Source: CAZTAK01 sp964611585
GTDB lineage: Bacteria > Pseudomonadota > Alphaproteobacteria > SHVP01
Assembly (NCBI GenBank): GCA_964611585.1
Contig: CAZTAK010000001.1
Span: 1 to 64,000 of the forward strand
Direction of reading: 5' to 3'
Length of the DNA: 64,000 bases
Shown here: piece by piece, positions 1-7,038 of the stretch
How positions within the stretch are numbered: the first letter of the stretch is position 1
Layout of the letters: the number at the start of each line of letters is the position of its first letter
The notes under the pieces: generated by a model
The model's database searches: none
Seen by the model: the letters and a program-made list of their open reading frames with translations, nothing else
Told to the model about the DNA's origin: nothing
Program-made: the position numbers and the translations under genes

Positions 1-83
1 TCATCCCGTGTTGTCACGGGTCGTAGATACCCGTTCGGTGCCCGATCGGGTGCCAACTAGCCAATTCTCGAAGGGGTCCGGTC

Positions 84-326
84 ATGGCCGAGCTGTGGGA
101 ACTGATACCCGATGTTGAGGTACTGCTGGAGCTCGAACCCGAGGATCTTGGAGGAAGTCTGCTCCAAGTCATGAACACGGAGTCAGAGCGGCGGAATACA
201 ACCTTGACGTCCTGGCCGCACTTCCTTTTCGGGGTTCCCCCAGCACGCTACCCGAGGGAGCGGGACGCTGAGGTGTTCCGGGCCATTGCTGAGGCTTGGG
301 GGTGGCTCGAGTCCCAAGGGCGCTGA
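84..326 (+). pseudogene. N-terminal fragment of a TIGR02391/Ymh-like protein
   Basis: An 80-codon open frame with a plausible GGGG-type ribosome site before ATG. The start (MAELWELIPD, then VLLELEPEDLGG) and the segment ending EAWGWLESQG resemble the N-terminal part of TIGR02391-type proteins of unknown function. The much longer C-terminal domain of that family is absent: the frame stops three codons after WLESQ, exactly where similarity to a different gene on the other strand begins (about 330). I read this as the surviving 5' part of a gene cut by a deletion or rearrangement. The family assignment is from memory of conserved phrases, so it is tentative. Confidence 0.4.
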
Positions 327-329
327 CGT

Positions 330-560
330 TAGACACCCCTTCGGCCAGCCTTGTGCGCGCCACGCCTGGACGATGCGCTTACCCGGCTTGAGTTCGATAT
401 TTACCGCCGGAATGTAACCGCCGTAGACGCTGACAGCGCCACCAACTTTCTTGCTGATCTTGGCCGGTGCGCCGGAGAACTTTGCGTGCTTGGACGACGT
501 CATGAGAGCGTCGTACACTTGGCCCGGCCGCGCCGGCAACGTGACCTTTTGACTGAACAA
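330..560 (-). pseudogene. SRPBCC (AHSA1-like) domain gene, C-terminus lost
   Basis: Reading down from a TTG at 560, the first about 75 residues look like an AHSA1/SRPBCC ligand-binding protein: QKVTLPARPGQVYDALM, then HAKFSGAPAKIS, VSVYGGYI and KRIVQAWRAQGWPKG. In this family WP(K/E)G lies near mid-protein and is followed by further strands and a C-terminal helix. Here the frame after WPKG turns into unrelated residues that run antisense to the TIGR02391-like fragment. The gene is therefore truncated at about 330 and is probably non-functional. No better ATG is visible upstream of the TTG. Confidence 0.55.
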
Positions 561-760
561 GGCCCCGGGACGGAATGTAACAGTTCACATAGCCCCGTCG
601 TTGGAAAGGGTTTTCACCCGCGAGAACAACATCGCCAAGGAGGAAGGACCGCCGGTCGCGGCGCCGACCGGTCGAGGCCGGAGTCGAGCCCGGCGATCCG
701 GCCGCAAGCCGGTCGGGCACGGGCGCCGTAGCGGCCGGTGCTGACGGGTGGCGCCGGCGC

Positions 761-1180
761 CTATTCGCCGATCAAATGCAGCGATATTTCGCGCTGCCGC
801 GGGCGCGTGCGATGCTCGTACAGGAAAACCCCCTGCCAGGTTCCGAGTTCCATGGCGCCGCCGTTGACCGGGATCGCCAGGTGGGTCTGGGTCAGCGCCC
901 CCTTGATGTGTGCCGGCATGTCGTCGCGCCCCTCGGTGCGATGGCGGTAGAGGGCCGGATCGTCCGGAACCAGCTTTTGGAAGAAACTGTCGATATCGAG
1001 CACCACGTCCGGGTCGGCGTTCTCCTGGATGATCAGCGAGGCCGAGGTATGGCGTACGAACAGTGTCAAGAGCCCGGATTCGATACCTGCGTCCCGGACC
1101 CATTCGGCAACCGTACCCGTGATCTCGTGCAGCCCCGGTCCGGTGGGACACACGGCCAATTGGTCCATAACCTGTTTCAC
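761..1180 (-). CDS. yjbQ: YjbQ/UPF0047 family protein
   Basis: A complete UPF0047 protein of about 139 residues. Family hallmarks are GLHEIT near the N-terminus, FVRHTSASL in the middle, and THLAIPVNGGAMELGTWQG followed by LYEHR near the C-terminus. E. coli YjbQ rescues thiamine-phosphate synthase mutants, but the physiological role is unsettled. I chose GTG at 1180 because GGAGG lies four bases upstream and the product begins VKQVMDQL, matching the usual MKQ start; an ATG at 1168 is possible. The reading frame stays open upstream, but that extension is low-complexity and not protein-like. It follows the FecR-domain gene on the same strand. Confidence 0.9.
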   Translation of the reverse strand: MKQVMDQLAVCPTGPGLHEITGTVAEWVRDAGIESGLLTLFVRHTSASLIIQENADPDVVLDIDSFFQKLVPDDPALYRHRTEGRDDMPAHIKGALTQTHLAIPVNGGAMELGTWQGVFLYEHRTRPRQREISLHLIGE

Positions 1181-1508
1181 AACACCTCCGGCACCCGGAC
1201 GCGAGGGGCCCGGCGGCCCCTTTCGCCAAGCCGGGACAACTGTGGCAGCACCCGGCCGGTTTGGCGAGACCGGCGTCGGCACGAAAGAGCGACCGCGCGC
1301 CCTTGCGGCAGCCTCGCCACAGCGCCGCATTACGGGTACCTTCCCGGCGCTCCAGCCAGCAGGCGTCCTCAATGATCCCGACGTACACCGGCGGCGAGAC
1401 GGCAAGTGGCTCGATCGCGACGCTGTAGCGGTTGAATGCCTGTCCACGGGTAATACAAGCCTGGACGCGCACGGCGCCGTTCGGATCCTAGTGGGTGTCG
1501 GCGGGCCA
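1181..1508. other. Intergenic region with GC-rich hairpin
   Basis: About 330 bases between the FecR-domain gene and yjbQ. A strong hairpin, GAGGGGCC/GGCCCC followed by TTT, sits near 1203-1222; on the plus strand it resembles a weak terminator, but no plus-strand gene ends here. Several frames are open because the DNA is GC-rich, and none gave a protein I recognise. Confidence 0.4.
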
Positions 1509-2270
1509 CTAACGGCTGTGGCCGGCCTCGACATCGACATCCCCCGGATCGGGGACGTCCTGATAGATCGGACCGGTGTCCTCGGCCCCGTCGTCGTGGC
1601 CTTGGCCTCCGGCCGGCGCGCCACCACCGTGGCCGATGGGTCCGGCGACGCCTAGGGCACTGTCGGCAACCTGCAAAACCCCAACGAAAGAAGCAGACGT
1701 TCCGGCCGCATTGGTCTGGGCAGCGTTGCCCGCGGGAATGATAATCGGCTCAAATGCCGCATCAAGCGCCGCCATCTCGACCTCGCCTTCGATCACTCCC
1801 ACCTGCGTCGCGCCGTCTTCCATAACAAGAACGACAAAATCAGTGCCGCGTATCCCGATCGCCGCCGTTGGCGTCACCACCGTGAAATTCCGATCGAGCG
1901 CCTCGGCGGTGATCTTGCCCGTGATAAAGCGGAACGCCCCCTTCGTGATGGTGGCGATCATCGTCCCCTTCTGAGTGTCGGGATCAAAAACCAACTTGTC
2001 GAGGACAATTGCGCTCGACTCGCCGAGCCTCAGGTCTGTTCCATCCACGAATTTAACCCGAACGCCACCGTTCTTGACGGTCTCGAGTCGCTCCTGCGCG
2101 AAAACGGGCGTGCGGGCGTAAAGGGGGCGGCGAGTTTCGCCTTGCGGCGTGCCATAGGCGTAAACAAGAACGCTGTGAACCGCGCCTATGTTCGTCTGAG
2201 CCAGCACGGGTATTGCGCAAATTAGCCAGACAAAAGAAACAACCGTAGCGTTTGCGGTAAGACGCAGCAT
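1509..2270 (-). CDS. Exported FecR-domain protein
   Basis: A 253-residue protein with a signal peptide (residues 1-24, hydrophobic core then PVLA/Q). The mature part holds a FecR domain: VRVKFVDGTDLRLGESS, then KGAFRFITGKI, then TPTAAIGIRGTDFVV and GVIEGEVEM, the typical FecR strand order. A Gly/Asp-rich acidic tail follows. Such stand-alone FecR proteins lack the N-terminal anti-sigma domain of true FecR and are thought to act in envelope assembly or polysaccharide-related functions. I start at ATG 2270, which gives the signal peptide and has GAGGG four bases upstream; an earlier in-frame start would add 26 residues before it. Confidence 0.85.
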   Translation of the reverse strand: MLRLTANATVVSFVWLICAIPVLAQTNIGAVHSVLVYAYGTPQGETRRPLYARTPVFAQERLETVKNGGVRVKFVDGTDLRLGESSAIVLDKLVFDPDTQKGTMIATITKGAFRFITGKITAEALDRNFTVVTPTAAIGIRGTDFVVLVMEDGATQVGVIEGEVEMAALDAAFEPIIIPAGNAAQTNAAGTSASFVGVLQVADSALGVAGPIGHGGGAPAGGQGHDDGAEDTGPIYQDVPDPGDVDVEAGHSR

Positions 2271-2424
2271 GGTACCCTCGAAAAGAATTCTGCTTGGGAT
2301 TTCTCCGATATCTTCTTCCGATCGCCGATAATGGTAGCACAATGGCATCCGACGCGAATTCGGCCCTTTGCTGTCACGATAGGCTGTGGTCTGCTAAACT
2401 GTCATTGTCGCCGCCTCCCTTGTC

Positions 2425-2613
2425 ATGCCTATCGCGGCGGGTCTGATTACCTATAGCCTGGCGCCGTGGTTCCTGCTGTCCGTCATCAAAAGCCTGCATC
2501 GCCGCAAGGGTGAAGCCGACGAATGGCGGAGCGTGTTGAGCGCAGATCAACGGGCCCGCGCCACCGCAATGTTACCCGAAGACTTGTACCAACGATTCGG
2601 ATGGAAGCCCTAG
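2425..2613 (+). CDS. Small ORF resembling a sulfotransferase C-terminus
   Basis: A 62-codon frame with no good ribosome site and a TAA just upstream. Its last 35 residues (RRKGEADEWRSVLS, then LPEDLYQRFGW) resemble the C-terminal end of sulfotransferases, where a Gly-Trp-containing stretch is followed by a helix and a terminal GY/GW. The first 20 residues are hydrophobic and unlike that family. It may be a decayed 3' remnant rather than a working gene. Confidence 0.3.
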   Translation: MPIAAGLITYSLAPWFLLSVIKSLHRRKGEADEWRSVLSADQRARATAMLPEDLYQRFGWKP

Positions 2614-2694
2614 AGCAACATCCGTCCAGGGGGCACCGCTATCGGCGATCGCTGAACGGATAAAGCGGCTCACCCTTCTTGAAGGGGAGAGCAA

Positions 2695-3306
2695 TCATCC
2701 GTTGAAACCCCAAGCGCCCGCGAATGCCGCCAGCAGTTCTTCGTAGGTCGTGATCGGCGCGAAAGCCGGGAATTCAGCCACCACGCTGGCGGGTGCGCAG
2801 AACAGGAACCCGGTATCGGCCGCGCCCAGCATACCGGTGTCGTTGTAGGAATCGCCCGCCGCCAGCACCTTGAATCCAAGGCCTTTGAACGCCTGCACCG
2901 CCGCCGTCTTGTGATCCGGCATCCGCAGGCGATACCCGGCGACGCGTCCGTCGTTCGCAATTTCAAGGCGATGGCAGAACAGGGTGGGATAGCCGAGCTT
3001 CTTCATCGCCGGTCCGGTTAGCTCGTAATAAGTGTCGGACAGGATGACGACCTGGAAGCGTTCCCGTAGAGAGGCAAGAAACGCAAGCGCCCCGGGCAGC
3101 GGTTCGATCGACTGCGCCGCGGCGTCGAGTTCCGCAATGCCGAGGCCATTCTTTTCGAGAACGCCGAGCCGGAAACGCATCAGTTTGTCGTAATCCGGCT
3201 CGTCGCGGGTGGTCGCCCGCAGTTCGTCGATGCCGGTGGCATCGGCCAGCGCAATCCAGATTTCGGGGATCAAAACCCCCTCGAGGTCGAGGCAGACGAT
3301 ATTCAC
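2695..3306 (-). CDS. thrH: Phosphoserine phosphatase / homoserine phosphotransferase ThrH
   Basis: A HAD-superfamily enzyme of 203 residues, about the length of Pseudomonas ThrH (about 205). Visible motifs: CLDLEG with nucleophile Asp7 (ThrH has DLEG in place of DxDG), VPE-type segment VLIPEIWIALADATGID, ATTRDEPDYD, SDT at 90-92 (motif II), Lys133 (motif III) and GDSYND at 151-156 (motif IV). ThrH dephosphorylates phosphoserine and can move the phosphate to homoserine, linking serine and threonine metabolism. The start is GTG 3306; the upstream Shine-Dalgarno is weak, but this start gives the conserved VNIVCLDLEGV beginning. Confidence 0.92.
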   Translation of the reverse strand: MNIVCLDLEGVLIPEIWIALADATGIDELRATTRDEPDYDKLMRFRLGVLEKNGLGIAELDAAAQSIEPLPGALAFLASLRERFQVVILSDTYYELTGPAMKKLGYPTLFCHRLEIANDGRVAGYRLRMPDHKTAAVQAFKGLGFKVLAAGDSYNDTGMLGAADTGFLFCAPASVVAEFPAFAPITTYEELLAAFAGAWGFNG

Positions 3307-3385
3307 GATTCGGGGCCGGAGATGAGGAGACCGGGGCGCAGGTATACCAAGCCGGGCCGCGCACGCAACGATTCGATTTCGGCGC

Positions 3386-4168
3386 CTATTCCAACAGGGC
3401 TGCGCGCAGGGCCTCGCGCGTTTCCTCGCCAATGCCGAGGCCCTCGCGGAAGTAGGCGTCGAATGAGCCGTGGGCCTCATGGATCGCATCGAGCGACGCC
3501 TGAAGGTATTCGGGCCGGGCACTGAGATAGGCGCCGCGCGCGTCCTCGTCCATGTTCTCAACGATGGCGGCAAACCGGCTGTTGCGTAACGCCTCGGCCC
3601 CAAGTGGCGCCCACAGGTCGTTGGTGAGCAGGTAATCGGCGAACACGGTTTCGAGCGGCACGCCAATCGCGGTCAGCACCAACGCGGCCGCAAAGCCGGT
3701 GCGGTCCTTGCCGGCGGAACAATGGAACACCACCGGATAGCTCGCCCCCTCCGCCAGGCGGTGGAGAAAGGCCGCGAAGGCGTCGCCATGGTGCCGCGCG
3801 AACGCGCGATAGACGGCGATGTAGCCGTCAATGATCTCGTCGACCTGAATTCTTCCCGCCATCACCATCATGCGTTGCGTGAGGCTGGCCTCGGGCCAAA
3901 CCGGCAGACGCAGAATTTCCAGGCCATCGTCTTCGGGCACGCGGCTCGGCGCGGCCTCGTGTTCCTCGTCGCCGCGGAAATCGCACACCAGCCGGATGCC
4001 GAGGCGGCGCAGGACGTCGAGATCGGCGTCGCTGAGGCGCGCCAGCGAATTCGACCGGTAGAGCTTGTCCCATCGGACGTGGTGGCCGTCGGTGGTTTCG
4101 TAGCCGCCGAGATCGCGGAAGTTGGTGGCCCCGTCGAGGGGAACCAGGCGGCGCGGGTTATTGGGCAT
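3386..4168 (-). CDS. Tyrosine-protein phosphatase (Y_phosphatase3 family)
   Basis: A 260-residue protein with NFRDLGGY at 16-23, the substrate-side motif of bacterial PtpB/Iph-type phosphatases, DFRGDEE near 63-69, and the P-loop HCSAGKDRTG with catalytic Cys150 and Arg156. The Lys and Asp inside the loop are typical of dual-specificity enzymes that can also act on phosphoinositides. It starts two bases downstream of the decayed alpha/beta hydrolase gene, so it is probably translated from the same mRNA as the ASCH and sugar-dehydrogenase genes. Its in vivo substrate cannot be inferred. Confidence 0.9.
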   Translation of the reverse strand: MPNNPRRLVPLDGATNFRDLGGYETTDGHHVRWDKLYRSNSLARLSDADLDVLRRLGIRLVCDFRGDEEHEAAPSRVPEDDGLEILRLPVWPEASLTQRMMVMAGRIQVDEIIDGYIAVYRAFARHHGDAFAAFLHRLAEGASYPVVFHCSAGKDRTGFAAALVLTAIGVPLETVFADYLLTNDLWAPLGAEALRNSRFAAIVENMDEDARGAYLSARPEYLQASLDAIHEAHGSFDAYFREGLGIGEETREALRAALLE

Positions 4169-4170
4169 GA

Positions 4171-4617
4171 TCAGAACAGAATGAGAAAGGGACCGAGGGC
4201 AGCGAGGCTTTTGGGTTCATCCAGGAACGGACCGTTCGCGCGTCCGGGAACGATTGCACGCATCAGATCCGGCTTGACCCGGGTCATTTCGTCGAAGGTG
4301 GCGGCATCGACAATATCGGAGTTGGCGCCCCCTAGCGCAAGCACGGGTATGTTTTCGAGCGCCCGGAGTCCGTCCCACCAATCCGACAGGCGGGGGATTT
4401 CGCGAAAGGGCCGGGCAGTACCGGGATCGTGATCGGCAACGATGCGCCCGTCGGCGTCTTTGCGGAAACAGGCCTTGGCAACGTGGGTCCAGTCGCTGGG
4501 GACGAAGCCCTCGGCGCGGGCACCGTGGTGTTCGCGCCAAGCCGCACCGCTGTCGCGCCGGTAATAGAGCGAAAGCCCGTCGCGCGTGGCGATCGATATC
4601 TCTTCGAAATCCTGCAT
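4171..4617 (-). pseudogene. Alpha/beta hydrolase with internal deletion and lost catalytic residues
   Basis: A 148-codon frame that begins like a normal alpha/beta hydrolase (QDFEEISIATRDGLSLYYRR) and ends like one (DWWDGLRALENIPVLALGG, then FDEMTRVKPDL and PFLDEPKSL). Family members run to about 270-300 residues; here the oxyanion HG region, the nucleophile elbow GxSxG and much of the core are missing between about residue 24 and 30. The usual catalytic His in the C-terminal GRGHAPFLDEP phrase is replaced: the sequence reads GRANGPFLDEP. With both nucleophile and His gone it cannot be a normal hydrolase. It sits between the sugar dehydrogenase (7 bases) and the phosphatase (2 bases), so the frame may persist only for translational coupling. 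Confidence 0.75.
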
Positions 4618-4624
4618 CTGCCCC

Positions 4625-5785
4625 CTATTCCGCGCCCGTAATCTGGTAGATGCCGCCGCGGAGATCAAGCACGAACAGGCGCCCGTCATGGGCCTCGGCG
4701 AAGGAGGCGATTTGGAGATCGGTTTTGGCGATCTGCACCGCGCGGCGTCCGCCGGAATCGGTATCGAGCCCCCAGATCCGGCCCGAACAGAAGTCGCCGA
4801 ACACATAGACTCCCTTGAGCGTCGGCAGCGCTGACCCGCGATAGACGGCGCCTCCGGTCACCGAGCAACCAAGGGCGTGGCTGTACTCGGCGACGGGTTC
4901 GATCAGCCCGGTCTCGACGCCCGCGCCGGGGCGGAACGGTTCGGACCCCTCGCGCAGGTTCCAGCCATAGTTGCCGCCACGCTCGATGACGTCGATTTCC
5001 TCGACCCGGTTTTGACCCACGTCGCCCGCCCACAACGCGCCGGTAGCGCGGTCGAAACTGAACCGCCACGGGTTGCGCAGGCCATAGGCAAAGATTTCGG
5101 ACCGGCCGCCGCCCTCAACGAACGGATTATCCGGCGGCACCGCATAGGGCCGCGCAGCATCGACATCGAGGCGTAGAATTGCGCCCAGAAGCGTGTTCCG
5201 GTTCTGGCCGTTTCCCTGCGGATCGCCGCCGGACCCGCCATCGCCCAGACCCAGATAAAGATACCCATCGGGACCGAAGGCGATATGGCCGCCGTTGTGG
5301 TTGCGGAACGGTTGCGCCACCTCGAGCACCTCCGACCGGGAGACGCGGTCGAGCCGGCCCCCGCCAGTGGTATTGAAACGGGCCACCACCGAGGTCAACG
5401 GCTGGCCGGCTCGGGTATAGGAGAGGAACACCTCGCCCGTTTCTGCGAAACGGGGATGGAAGGCCGCGCCCAACAGGCCCGATTCCGAATACCTGTCGTC
5501 GACCAGAGAGCGAAGTTCGGCGAACAGCGAAACCGAATCGGCATCCGTCCGGTCGGCGAAACGAATGATCCGCCCGCCCTGTTCCAGAACGTACCAGTCC
5601 GAACCGCCCGGCGCCTGAAGCATCAGAACGGGACGCGAAAATGTCAGGTCGGGAAAGGCGCGCGTGACCGCGATCGCAGAGACCGCACCCGCCGGTCCGT
5701 ACGGCATCGCCATTAATAGAGTCCCGAACAGGGCCGCGCGCAGCGTCGCCCGTGCACGCACCGGGGCGAACGGCAAAATCGCCAT
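4625..5785 (-). CDS. PQQ-dependent sugar dehydrogenase (glucose/sorbosone dehydrogenase family)
   Basis: A 386-residue exported protein: a hydrophobic signal stretch (about 12-33) and then the six-bladed propeller of the GSDH family. Recognisable pieces are ESGLLGAAFHP, FRNHNGGHIAFGPDGYL, GLGDGGSGGDP, FAYGLRNPWRFSFD, AGDVGQNRVEEIDVI and GGNYGWN, which line the PQQ and calcium site in YliI/Asd-type enzymes. It should oxidise sugars or similar alcohol/aldehyde groups in the periplasm and pass electrons to the respiratory chain; its actual substrate is unknown. The gene starts one base after the ASCH stop codon, so the two are co-translated. Confidence 0.9.
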   Translation of the reverse strand: MAILPFAPVRARATLRAALFGTLLMAMPYGPAGAVSAIAVTRAFPDLTFSRPVLMLQAPGGSDWYVLEQGGRIIRFADRTDADSVSLFAELRSLVDDRYSESGLLGAAFHPRFAETGEVFLSYTRAGQPLTSVVARFNTTGGGRLDRVSRSEVLEVAQPFRNHNGGHIAFGPDGYLYLGLGDGGSGGDPQGNGQNRNTLLGAILRLDVDAARPYAVPPDNPFVEGGGRSEIFAYGLRNPWRFSFDRATGALWAGDVGQNRVEEIDVIERGGNYGWNLREGSEPFRPGAGVETGLIEPVAEYSHALGCSVTGGAVYRGSALPTLKGVYVFGDFCSGRIWGLDTDSGGRRAVQIAKTDLQIASFAEAHDGRLFVLDLRGGIYQITGAE

Positions 5786-5786
5786 G

Positions 5787-6170
5787 TCAGGGTATCCGCG
5801 AGATGAGTCTGAAGTGTATGGCGATCAGGGGAAGATCGAGAGTCAGTTCGACGTGCGGCCAGCCACTTCGGTGATCGGCGCGGAACTCGTCCGCGCTATT
5901 GTTGGTTTCGCCGCGCCACAGCCGCTCCGGAATGTCGCCAAATGTGCAATCGTAAACCTCGGTGAGGCGCAACTGGCCATGCGCGGCCCCACCCGCATCG
6001 CGCAATTCGACCAGATCGCCGACCTTGAAGCGCGCACTGTCATAATCGTGCAGCGGCACGCCCCAGCTCGATGCCGGGCGCACCGTCGCCGTCTTGGTCC
6101 CGGCGAGCGTCTGCCCGATCAGTTCGTTCGCTATCTCGGGGATATCTACCCAGAACGAAAAATTCCTCAT
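5787..6170 (-). CDS. ASCH domain protein
   Basis: A 127-residue protein starting at ATG 6170 behind GGAGAGGTC. The layout KTATVRPAS, then FKVGDLVELRD, then LRLTEVYDCTFGDIP and a C-terminal beta segment with VELTLDL matches ASCH domains, a PUA-like fold thought to bind RNA or nucleotides; a few members are amidohydrolases acting on acetylcytidine. It is the first gene of the minus-strand run with the PQQ-type dehydrogenase. Function is not known. Confidence 0.75.
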   Translation of the reverse strand: MRNFSFWVDIPEIANELIGQTLAGTKTATVRPASSWGVPLHDYDSARFKVGDLVELRDAGGAAHGQLRLTEVYDCTFGDIPERLWRGETNNSADEFRADHRSGWPHVELTLDLPLIAIHFRLISRIP

Positions 6171-6578
6171 GACCTCTCCTTCGCCGCGCGCCGCAAAGTA
6201 TAGCCCGCCGCGGGCCAGCGGCGCGCCGGTCAGCTGAGCGAACACGAAATCCGCACCGGCAGCGGCATCGCCGCAATCTCGAAGCGGCTCGGCGCCATCG
6301 TGAAATCCGCAGGATCGAACCGCCCATTCAGGGTTGCCCCGAAAACCGCGCTTGCTCTAGCCTCGTCCCGTCGCTCACGGCAATGTGAATCGCCGGTTCC
6401 CACCGGTCGCTATCGGGCCCATGGGACCCAGCCTATATTGGATCGGTTGCCGTGAATCGGCCGCCAAGGATCGGCGGGCGGGTTTCGCCGGGCAAGTCTT
6501 GATCGCCCGGCCGACGGGTTCAGATTCTCATAAACAGCGGCAAATGGCCGCTGCGGCGGCAGCAAGGCGGATACGCGC
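6171..6578. other. Divergent intergenic region, ASCH operon / iorA
   Basis: About 400 bases separating the minus-strand ASCH run from plus-strand iorAB, so promoters for both directions are expected here. A minus-strand open stretch ending in TGA at 6230-6232 (it reads NGRFDPADFTM, then PSRFEIAAMPLPVRIS) could be the tail of a lost gene, but I do not recognise it. The string gtcgctcacggca near 6370 also occurs in the palindromic elements at 12.4 and 23.5 kb. Confidence 0.4.
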
Positions 6579-7028
6579 ATGGTCAGTTTCATTCTCAATG
6601 GCGCGCCGACGGCGGTCGAGATCGAGGGCGATACGCCGCTGTTGTGGGTATTGCGCGACACGCTCGGATTGACCGGTACCAAGTTCGGCTGTGGCATCGC
6701 CGCCTGCGGCGCCTGCACGGTGCATATCGACGGAGTCGCGACCCGCACCTGTGTGCTGCCGGTCGAAGAGGTCGAGGGCAAGACCGTCACCACAATCGAG
6801 GGGCTTTCGGCGGGGGATGCGCTGCACAAGGTCCAGCAGGCGTGGATCAAGCTCGACGTGCCGCAGTGCGGCTACTGCCAGTCGGGGCAAATCATGGCCG
6901 CCGCCGCACTTCTGGCCGCCAACCCGGACCCGACCGATGCCGACATCGACGAATTCATGACCAACGTCTGCCGCTGCGGCACCTATCAGCGCATTCGCGC
7001 CGCCATTCATGCGGCGGCACGGTCGTAG
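6579..7028 (+). CDS. iorA: Isoquinoline 1-oxidoreductase-type alpha subunit (2Fe-2S protein)
   Basis: A 149-residue two-cluster 2Fe-2S protein of the xanthine-dehydrogenase family. The plant-type ferredoxin cluster is bound by the CGIAACGACTVHIDG and TRTC cysteines, and the second, helical cluster by QCGYCQSGQIM and CRCGTYQRIR. In IorAB enzymes this subunit carries electrons from the molybdenum cofactor to an external acceptor; no FAD subunit is encoded, which is normal for this type. It lies 10 bases before the large subunit and the two surely form one complex. Confidence 0.92.
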   Translation: MVSFILNGAPTAVEIEGDTPLLWVLRDTLGLTGTKFGCGIAACGACTVHIDGVATRTCVLPVEEVEGKTVTTIEGLSAGDALHKVQQAWIKLDVPQCGYCQSGQIMAAAALLAANPDPTDADIDEFMTNVCRCGTYQRIRAAIHAAARS

Positions 7029-7038
7029 GGGGCGGGCC

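Noticed and set aside
1203..1222. Rho-independent terminator.
   Set aside because: The hairpin is strong, but the T run is only three bases and no gene ends next to it in that direction.
585..1472. Minus-strand open frame continuing the FecR-domain frame past its TAG.
   Set aside because: The frame stays open for 300 codons, but much of it overlaps yjbQ in another frame and the translation has no family features, so this is not counted as another readthrough case.
6230..6370. Tail of a lost minus-strand gene in the ASCH/iorA gap.
   Set aside because: About 45 open codons look somewhat protein-like, but I could not name a family and the stretch is too short to support.
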